64,000 nucleotides of DNA from Chlorocebus sabaeus (Eukaryota; Chordata; Mammalia; Primates; Cercopithecidae), in NCBI RefSeq assembly GCF_047675955.1, contig NC_132927.1:67683239-67747238 (forward strand), read 5' to 3'. Of this stretch, positions 56,830 to 64,000 are shown piece by piece. The notes under the pieces were generated by a model. That model was not told the DNA's origin, searched no databases, and saw nothing but the letters and a program-made list of their open reading frames with translations. Numbering within the stretch: the stretch's first letter is position 1; each line of letters opens with the position of its first letter. The position numbers and the translations under genes are program-made.

Positions 56830-57883
56830 CTTTGCAATGTGATCCATTAGAAATGGAGTCTCATAGTAGTTTTAATTTGCATTTTCTCTTATTGCAAGTG
56901 AACTTGAACATCATGTTTCTGGTACATCTTTTAATATCTCAGCCAGGTGTGGTGGCTCACGCCTGTAATCCTAGCACTTTGGGAGGCCAAGGTGGGTGGA
57001 TCATCTGAGGTCAGCAGTTTGAGAACAGCCTGGCCAACATGGCAAAACTGTGTCTCTACTAAAAACACAAAAATTAGTGGGACGTGGTGGCAGGCACCTG
57101 TAATCCCAACTACTCAGGAAGCTGAGGCAGGAGAATTGGTTGAACCTGAGAGGCAGAGGTTGCAGTGAGCTGAGATCACGCCACTGCACTCCTGCCTGAG
57201 TGACAGAGTGAAACTCTGTCTCAAAAAAAAAGAAAAAATCTCTATTTGTGAACTGTCTGTTCAAATATCTTTTTTTCCATTTATCTATAAGATTTTTGGA
57301 CATTGTCAGTATTTTAAAGAGTTCTTCATATAAATTAGGATTTTTGCCCCTTGGTGATGTATGTCACACATATTTTCTGCCAGTTTATCATGTTTCTTTT
57401 GACTTTGTTTTTGCTACAAAAATGTTATGTATTGTTACATATTTATACCTGTCAATATGGTGGATTTACATTGATTGACTTTTCAAAGGCTGAACCAGCC
57501 TTACATTCTTGGGATAAACCTTAGTTGGCCATGATGATTTATTATTTTCATGTATCATTAGATTCAATTTGCTAGTAATTTGTTGAGAATTTTCACATCT
57601 ATATTCATGACGGATATTGGCCTCTAGTTTTCTTTTTCTGTAATATTTTTGGTTTTGGTGTCAGGTAATGATGACCTTAACAAACGAATTGGGAAGTGTT
57701 TCTTCTTCTTTATAGCCTAAAAGAGTTTGTGTAGAGTTGATATTTTTCCTTAAATAATTGGTAGACTTTGCCAGTGAAGATATCTGCACCTGTAGTTTTT
57801 GTTGCTAAAAGATTTTAAATTATAAATTTAATTTCTATAATAGATACAAACTAACCAGGTTATTTCATCTTTCTTAAGCTGTA
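56830..57883 (-). mobile_element. Old L1 (antisense), ORF2 3' part, first segment
   Basis: Complement of L1 ORF2 and the region near it: 'ttttaatttgcattttctct', 'gtgaactgtctgttcaaata', 'ctgaaccagccttacattct', 'tgggataaaccttagttggc' and 'catgacggatattggcctct'. Broken by an Alu at 56941-57236 and interrupted at 57883 by the MST provirus. It resumes at 60622. Many stops; inert. Confidence 0.8.
56941..57236 (+). mobile_element. Alu inside the L1
   Basis: Full length, agccaggtgtggtggctcac to A-rich tail. Flanks AATATCTC/AAAATCTC. Confidence 0.95.
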
Positions 57884-58263
57884 TAATATGATTATGGCTC
57901 TGTGTCCCCACCCAAATCTCATGTTGAATTGTAATTCCCAATGTTGGGGGAGGGACCTAGTGGGAGGTGATTGGATCACAGGGGCCAGACTTCCCCCTTC
58001 CTGTTCTCATGATAGTGAGTTCTCATAAGATCTTGTTGTTTAAAAGTGTGTGTCACCTTCCCCTTTGCTCTCTCTCCTGCTCTACCATATGAAGATGTGC
58101 CTGCCTCTGCTTCACCTACCACCATGATTGTAAGTTACCTGAGGCCTCCCTTTGCTTCTTATACAGCCTGTGGAAATGTGAGTCAATTAAACCTCTTTTC
58201 TTCATAAATTACCCAGTCAGGTAGTTATTTGTAGCAGGACAAATGTCAGAACAAACTAATACA
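57884..58263 (+). mobile_element. MST 5' LTR
   Basis: TAATATGATTATGGC (TG start mutated) to ACTAATACA. MST marks: 'gtttaaaagtgtgtgtcacc' and 'attaaacctcttttcttcat'. Confidence 0.92.
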
Positions 58264-58670
58264 GAAAATTGGTACCAGAGAAGTGGGCCGTTGCTATAAA
58301 GATACCTGAAAATGTGGAAGAAGCTTTGAAGTTGGGTCATGAGCAGAGGTTGGAACACTTTTGAGGGCTCAGAAAAAGACAAGATGGTGAGAAAAAGTTT
58401 GGAACTTCCTAGAGACTTGTTAAATTGTTGTGACCAAAATGCCGATAGTGATATAGACAATGAAGTCCAGGCTGAGGTGGTCTTAGATGGAGATGAGGAG
58501 CTTATTGGGAACTGGAGTAAAAGTCACTCTTGCTATGCTTTAGTTAATAGAATGGCAGCATTGTGCCCCTGCTCTAGGTATCTGTGGAACTTTGAACTTG
58601 AGAAAGATGATTTAGGGTATCTGGCCGAAATGTCTAAGCAGCAAAGCATTCAAGATGTGGCCTGGCTGCT

Positions 58671-58978
58671 TTTTTTTTTTCTTTTTTTTTTTGAGACAGA
58701 GTCTCGCACTGTCACCTGGGCTGGAGTAAAATGGCACAATCTTGGCTCACTGCAACCTCCGCTTCCCAGGTTCACATGATTCTCCTGCCTCAGCCTCCCG
58801 ACTAGCTGGGATTACTGGTGCACACTACTACACCTGGCTAATTTTTTTTTTGTATTTTTAGTAGAGACAGGGTTTCACTATGTTGGCCAGACTGGTCTCG
58901 AACTTCTAATCTCATGATCCACCTGCCTCAGCCTCCCAAAGTGTTGGAATTACAGGCTTGAGCCACCGCACCTAGCCC
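58671..58978 (-). mobile_element. Alu (antisense) inside MST
   Basis: Exact 11-bp target-site duplication GCCTGGCTGCT at 58660-58670 and 58980-58990. Complete Alu. Confidence 0.95.
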
Positions 58979-60208
58979 TGCCTGGCTGCTTCTAACGGTG
59001 TATACTTATATTCGTGAGCAAAGAGATGATCTAAAACTGTAACTTATATTTAAAAGGGAAGCAGAACAGAGAGGTTTGAAAAATTTGCAGCCTGACCATG
59101 TGATAGAAAAGAAAAACTCATTTTCTGTGGAGGAATTCAAGCCAGCTGCAGAAATTCGCATAAGAAAAGAGAAGCCAAATGTTAATAGCCAAGACAATAG
59201 GGAAAATGCCTCAAAGCCATTTCAGAGACCTTCATGGCAGCCCCTCCCAACACAGGCCTGGAGGCCTAGGAGGGAAGAATGGTTTCATGGGCCAGGCCCA
59301 GGGCCCTGCTGCTCTGTGCAGCTTCAGGACATGGCACCCTGCATACCAGCCACTCCAGCTTCAGCTGTGGCTAAAAAGGTCCCAGATATGGCTCAGGTCA
59401 GTGTTCCAGAGAATGCAAGCTGGAAACCACCAAGGCTTCCACATGGTGTTAAGCCTGAGGGTGCACAGAGGACAAGAATTGAGGCTTGGGAGCCTTGCCT
59501 AGATTTCGAAGGTTGTATGGAAACACCTGGGTGTCCAGGCAGAAGTCTGCTATGAGGGCAGAGCCCTCATGCAGAACTTCTACTAGAGCAGTACAGAGGG
59601 GAAATGTGGAGTAGGAACCCACACGCAGAGTCCCCACTGGGGCACTGTCTAGTGGAGCTGTGAGAAGAGGGTCACTGCCCTCCAGAACTCAGAATGGCAG
59701 ATCCACTGACAGCTTGCACCATGCACCTTGAAAAGCTGCAGGCACTCAATGCCAGCCTGTGGAAGCAGCTGCAGGGGCTGTACTCTGCAGAACCACTGGG
59801 GCAGAGATGCCCAAGGGCTTGGGAGCCCATCCATTGCATCAGTGTAGCCTGCATGTGAGACATGGAGTCAAAGGAGATTATTTTGGAGCTTTAAGACCTA
59901 ATGATTGCCCTGCTGGGTTTCAGGCTTGCATGGGGCCTGTAGGCCCTTTGTTTTGGCCAATTTATCCCATTTGAAATGGGAGCATTTAGCCAATGCCTGT
60001 ACACCCATTGTATCTTGGAAGTAACTAACTTGTTTTTTATTTTACAGGGTTATAGGCAGAAAGGACTTACCTTGTCTCAGATGAGACTTTGGACTTGGAC
60101 TTTTGAGTTACTGGTGGAATGAGTTAAGACTGGTGGACTGTTTGAAAGGCATGATTGTGTTTTGAAATGTGAGAAGGACATGAGATTTGGGAGGGCTCTG
60201 GGGTGGAA

Positions 60209-60616
60209 TGACATGGTTTGGCTCTGTGTCCCTACCTAAATCTCATGTTGAACTGTAATCCTCAGTGTTGGGGGAGGGGTCCAGTAGGAAGTGCTTGCAT
60301 CACGGGGGCAGATTTTGCCCTTGCTGTTCTCGTGATCATGAGTGAGTTCTTGTGAAATCTGGTTGTTAAAAGTGTGTGGCACCTTCCCCTTTGCTCTCTC
60401 TCCTTTTCCACCATGTGAAGATGTGCCTGCTTCCCCTTTGCCTTCTGCCACAGTGTTAAGTTTCCTGAGGCTTCCCAGCCATGCTTCTTGTACAGCCTGC
60501 AGAATTGAATCAATTAGACCCCTTTTCTTCATAAATTACCCAGTCTTGGTAATTTGTTAGAGTAATTACCCAGTCTTCGGTAGTTCTTTATAGCAATGTG
60601 AAAACAGACTAATATA
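60209..60616 (+). mobile_element. MST 3' LTR
   Basis: TGACATGGTTTGGC to ACTAATATA. Longer than the 5' LTR because of a small internal repeat of 'aattacccagtctt' (60534 and 60564). Confidence 0.92.
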
Positions 60617-60621
60617 CTGTG

Positions 60622-61140
60622 GTAGTTTGTGTCTTTCCAGGAATTTCTCCACTTGATCTAAATCCAAATTTTTGGGCATAGAGTTGTTCCTACCACTGCC
60701 TTATTATCCTTTTAATGTCTTTAGAGTGTGTATTGATGTTTCTATTAATTTTTCTGTTCTTAATTTCATTGATTTGTGCTCTTTATTTTCTTCTATTTGA
60801 GTTTGGTTTAATTTCTTTTTCTAGTTTCTTTGTTTTTTACTTTTAAATTTATTTATTTTCTTTATTTTTTTTAGACAGGGTCTCACTCTGTCACCTAGGC
60901 TGGAATGCAGTGGTGCAATCATGGCTCACCACTGCCTCAACCTCCCAGGCTCAAGTGATCTTCCTGCCTCAGCCTCCCAAACAGTTGGGACTACAGGTGC
61001 ACACCACTATACCCAGTCAATTTTTTAAATTCTTTGTATTAGAGATGAGGTCTCATTATGTTGCCTAGGTTTCTAGTTTCTTAAAGTGGAAACTTACATC
61101 ATTGTTTTGAGACCTTTCTTTTAGGTTTTTTTAAAAACAC
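60622..61140 (-). mobile_element. Old L1 (antisense), second segment
   Basis: Continues directly from 57878: 'gtagtttgtgtctttccagg', 'ttattatccttttaatgtct', and after the Alu 'aaagtggaaacttacatcat'. Complement of L1 ORF2. Confidence 0.75.
60831..61069 (-). mobile_element. Alu (antisense) inside the L1
   Basis: T-rich start, 'agacagggtctcactctgtc', short right end. Exact 13-bp target-site duplication TTTCTAGTTTCTT at 60818-60830 and 61070-61082. Confidence 0.93.
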
Positions 61141-61161
61141 CTTTTTTGAAATATAATTCAA

Positions 61162-61469
61162 GGCTGGATATGGTGGCTCATGCCTGTAATACTAGCACTT
61201 TGGGAGGCTGAGGTGGGTGGATCACCTGAGGTCAGGGGTTTGAGAACAGCCTGGGCAACATGGTGAAACCCCATCTCTACCAAAAATACACAAATTAGTC
61301 AGGTGTGGTGGCGCACCCCCGTAATCCTAACTACTTGGGAGGCTGAGGCACGAGAATCACTGGAACCCAGGAGGTGGAGGATGCAGTGAGCCAAGATCAT
61401 ACCACTGCACTCCACCTTGGGAAACAGAGTGAGACTCTGTCTCAAAAAAAAAAAAAAAAAAAAAAAAAA
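61162..61469 (+). mobile_element. Alu, first of a head-to-tail pair
   Basis: Diverged Alu ending in a 26-base poly(A) that is followed at once by another Alu. The pair shares one 13-bp duplication GAAATATAATTCA at 61148-61160 and 61783-61795. Confidence 0.95.
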
Positions 61470-61750
61470 GGCCGGGTGCGGTGGCTCACACTTGTAATCC
61501 CAGCACTTTGGGAGGCTGAGGCGGGCCGATCACAAGGTCAGGAGATTGAGACCATCCTGGCTAACATGGTGAAACCCTGTCTCTACTAAAAATACAAAAA
61601 ATTAGCCAGGCGCGGTGGCAGGCACCTGTAGTCCCATCTACTCGGGAGGCTGAGGCAGGAGAATGGCATGAACCTGGGAGGTGGAGCTTGCAGTAGGCCG
61701 AGATCGCGCCACTGCACTCCACCCTGGGCGACAGAGCAAGACTCCGTCTC

Positions 61751-61782
<32 letters not shown>

Positions 61783-61785
61783 GAA
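61470..61785 (+). mobile_element. AluY, second of the pair, with (AAAAG)n tail
   Basis: ggccgggtgcggtggctcac to AAAAG repeats. Right arm is of the general type (gccgagatcgcgccactg). Probably inserted in the poly(A) of the first. Confidence 0.95.
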
Positions 61786-61795
61786 ATATAATTCA

Positions 61796-61832
61796 CACAG
61801 TATACAATTCATGCATTTAAAGTGCACATGTT
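61796..61832 (-). mobile_element. L1 3'-UTR fragment, remainder
   Basis: 'cacacagtatacaattcatg' with 'catttaaagtgcaca' joins 'gaaatataattca' at 61148 across the Alu pair. Confidence 0.55.
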
Positions 61833-62001
61833 GGCCAGGTGTGGTGGCTCACGCTTGTAATCCTAGCACTTTGGGAGGCCGAGGAGGGCGGATCACCTGA
61901 GGTCAGGAGTTCAAGACCAGCCTGGCCAACATGGAGAAATCCCGTCTCTACTAAAAATACAAAATTAGCCAGGTGTGGTGGCAGGCACCTGTAGTCGCAG
62001 C
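61833..62001 (+). mobile_element. 3'-truncated Alu fused to L1
   Basis: Normal Alu start and left arm, then it stops at 'gcacctgtagtcgcagc' and continues as L1 'agacttttcagtgaaacctt'. No right arm, no poly(A). Confidence 0.9.
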
Positions 62002-62069
62002 AGACTTTTCAGTGAAACCTTATAGGTCACTATCTGACATATTTAAAGTGCTGAAGAAAAAAAAACTTT

Positions 62070-62379
62070 GGCCGGGCGCGGTGGCTCAAGCCTGTAATCC
62101 CAGCACTTTGGGAGGCCGAGACGGGTGGATCACGAGGTCAGGAGATCGAGACCATCCTGGCTAACCCGGTGAAACCCCGTCTCTACTAAAAAAATACAAA
62201 AAACTAGCTGGGCGAGGTGGCGGGCGCCTGTAGTCCCAGCTACTCGGGAGGCTGAGGCAGGAGAATGGCGTGAACCCGGGAGGCGGAGCTTGCAGTGAGC
62301 TAAGATCCGGCCACTGCACTCCAGCCGGGTGACAGAGCGAGACTCCGTCTCAAAAAAAAAAAAAAAAAAAAAAAAAAGA
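62070..62379 (+). mobile_element. Young AluY, Old World monkey type
   Basis: Near-consensus ggccgggcgcggtggctcaa, 'gagctaagatccggccactg', 26-base poly(A). Among the youngest elements here. Confidence 0.96.
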
Positions 62380-62387
62380 AAAAAAAC

Positions 62388-62675
62388 TTTTTTTTTTTTT
62401 TGAGATAGAATCTTGCTCTGTCACCCATGCTGGAGTGCAGTAGCCTGATCTTGGCTCACTGCAACCTCTGCCTCCTGGGTTCAAGAGATTCTCCTGCCTC
62501 AGCCTCTCGAGTAGCTGGCATTACAGGCACCTACAATCATGCCCAGCTATTTTTGTATTTTTGTAGAGACGGGGCTTTACCATGTTGGCCATCTTGAACT
62601 CCTGACCTTAGGTGGTCTGCCCGCCTCAGCCACCCAAAGTGCTAGGATTACAGGTGTGAGCCATCATGCCTGGCC
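62388..62675 (-). mobile_element. Alu (antisense)
   Basis: Lies head-on to the AluY with only 'aaaaaaaactttt' between, forming an inverted Alu pair. Complete to 'catcatgcctggcc'. Confidence 0.95.
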
Positions 62676-63036
62676 GGAAAAAACTTTTATCCTCGAATAG
62701 TATATCCAGTGAATACATCCTTCAAACGTAAAGGAGAAATAAAGACTTCCCCAGACAAACAAAAGCTGAGGGATTTCATCAACACCAGATCTGTCTCACA
62801 AGAAATGCTAAAGAGAGTTCACCAATCTCAGAGAAAAGGATATTAATGAACAATAAGAAATCATCTGAAGGTACAAAACTCACTAGTATTAGTAAGTGCA
62901 CAGAAAAACACAGAATATTGTAACACTGTTAATTGTAGTGAGATGAAAAGATGAGCCAATCAAAAAATAATAACTAAACTTTTAGAAACAACAAAATGTT
63001 AGAAAACAAGAAGATGAGGTAAAAGTGTAGAGTTTT

Positions 63037-63341
63037 AGCCAGGTGCAGTGACTCACATCTATAATCTTAGCATTTGGGAAACCAAGGCAGGTGGATGACT
63101 TGAGCTTAGCAGTTTGAGACCAGCCTGGGCAGCATGACAAAACCCTGTCTCTACAAAAAATACAAGAATTAGCCAGGCACGGTGGTGCACACCTGTGGTC
63201 CCAGCTACTTCGGAAGCTGAGGCAGGAGAATTACCTGAGCCCAGGAGTCTGAGGCTGCAGTGAGCTGTGATTGCACCACTGCGTTCCAGCCTGGGCAACA
63301 CAGTGAGACCCTGTTAAAAAAAAAAAAAAAAAAAAAAAAAA
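63037..63341 (+). mobile_element. Alu (J/S-type)
   Basis: agccaggtgcagtgactcac to a long poly(A). Target-site duplication AAGTGTAGAGTTTTA/AAGTGTAGGAGTTTTA. Confidence 0.94.
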
Positions 63342-63907
63342 CAAGTGTAGGAGTTTTATTACTTTTCTTTTTGTTTTTTTGTTTATGCAATTGGTGTTAA
63401 CTTGTCATTAATTTAAAATAATGGGTTATACCTGCAAGCCTCATGATAACCTCAAATCTAAAAACATACAATGATACACAAAAAATAAAAAGCAGAATAT
63501 TAAAACATATTACCAGAGAAAATCGCCTTCACTAAAAGAGAGACTGGAAGGAAGGAAAGAGGGAAGAGAAGACCACAAAACTATCAGAAAACATATAACT
63601 AAATGGCGAAAGTTAAGTTGTTACTTATTGATAATAACATTGAATGTAAAAGGACGAAACTCTCCAATCAAAAGACGTAGAGTGGCTAAACGGATTTTTA
63701 AAAAGACAATAATCTGTTGCCTATGGGAAACACACTTCACCTCTAATACACACTCAGACTGAAAACAAAGGGATGGAAAAATATATTCCATGAAAATAGA
63801 AGCAACAAAAAAAGCAGGAGTAGCTATACTTATATCAGGCAAAATAAAATAGAGTTCAATACGGAAACTGTAAAAAGAGACAAAGGAGGTCTCTCCTCCA
63901 TCTCCTT

Positions 63908-63941
<34 letters not shown>

Positions 63942-63954
63942 TAGATAGATAGAT

Positions 63955-63989
<35 letters not shown>

Positions 63990-64000
63990 TAGATAGATAG
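63908..64000 (+). repeat. (GATA)n microsatellite, cut by window end
   Basis: About 22 TAGA/GATA units with three ATATAGATA interruptions. Continues beyond the window. Confidence 0.97.

Larger units (their letters stand above)
57884..60616 (+). mobile_element. MST-type provirus (ERVL-MaLR), non-coding
   Basis: Two direct LTRs around an internal region, inserted in an old L1. The 5-bp duplication is CTGTA (57879-57883) and CTGTG (60617-60621). The internal region starts GAAAATTGGTACCAGAG and shares the order of blocks with the THE1 copy at 52306, but keeps a middle block that copy has lost. An antisense Alu lies at 58671-58978. The stretch 59076-59555 stays open but is interrupted on both sides. 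No intact retroviral gene. Confidence 0.92.
62002..63890 (+). mobile_element. Old L1, ORF1 3' to ORF2 5' region, decayed
   Basis: Forward L1 text: 'catatttaaagtgctgaaga' (62039), 'taaagacttccccagacaaa' (62742), 'aaagctgagggatttcatca', then 'gaatgtaaaaggacgaaac' and 'gggatggaaaaatatattcc'. The last part, about 63610-63860, translates with stops to the start of the ORF2 endonuclease domain (TLNVKGRNSPIKRR.., ETHF, KKAGVAILISG). Interrupted by Alus at 62070, 62388 and 63037. Inert. Confidence 0.8.

Noticed and set aside
59076..59555. 159-residue open frame inside the MST provirus
   Set aside because: It is decayed MaLR internal sequence in a non-autonomous element, interrupted on both sides, with the related THE1 copy broken at the same place. 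No evidence of a conserved protein.

Overview
The window is primate nuclear DNA: dense in Alu, with L1, MIR, L2 and MER5 remnants, two LTR proviruses of the ERVL-MaLR group, one CpG-island promoter and short spliced exons in long introns. Five young Alu copies (10968, 35259, 45819, 49307, 62070) carry a right-arm signature around 'GAGCTGAGATCCGGCCAC', and several also start 'GGTGGCTCAAGCCTG'. I associate this with Old World monkey AluY (AluYR-type) rather than human AluY. The most likely source is therefore a cercopithecid (macaque, baboon or green monkey group).

One protein-coding gene is recognised, on the reverse strand: CCDC88C (DAPLE). Exon 1 coding part is 43240-43299, exon 2 is 42349-42449 and exon 3 is 33887-33995. 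Together they encode residues 1-90, the start of the N-terminal HOOK-like domain. All reading frames and splice sites agree. Intron 3 fills the rest of the left side (1-33886) and continues out of the window, so the coiled-coil, G-protein-activating and C-terminal PDZ-ligand parts are not here. A CpG island (about 42890-44110) covers exon 1 and the promoter, with GC boxes, two CACGTG E-boxes and an NRF1-like core.

Layout. 1-33886: intron 3, with Alus, MIR/L2/L1/MER5 fossils, several microsatellites and an unusual minisatellite of about 38 units at 17850-18557. 33996-42348: intron 2, with a strong AT-rich hairpin at 37778-37875. 42890-44110: CpG island. 44110-64000: intergenic and repeat-dominated. 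It holds a broken processed pseudogene of CMC1 (45051-45497), an AluY flanked by a 137-bp direct repeat (50313-50884), a THE1 provirus inserted in an Alu that itself sits in an older repeat (51930-55345), an MST provirus inserted in an old L1 (56830-61140), a decayed L1 covering the ORF1/ORF2 region (62002-63890), and a GATA microsatellite cut by the window end.

I found no new protein system, CRISPR array, operon or RNA gene. The unusual content is structural: nested insertions, odd duplications, the hairpin and the minisatellite. Repeat family names come from recognising consensus features by eye. Boundaries of old repeats are approximate, usually within 10-30 bases.
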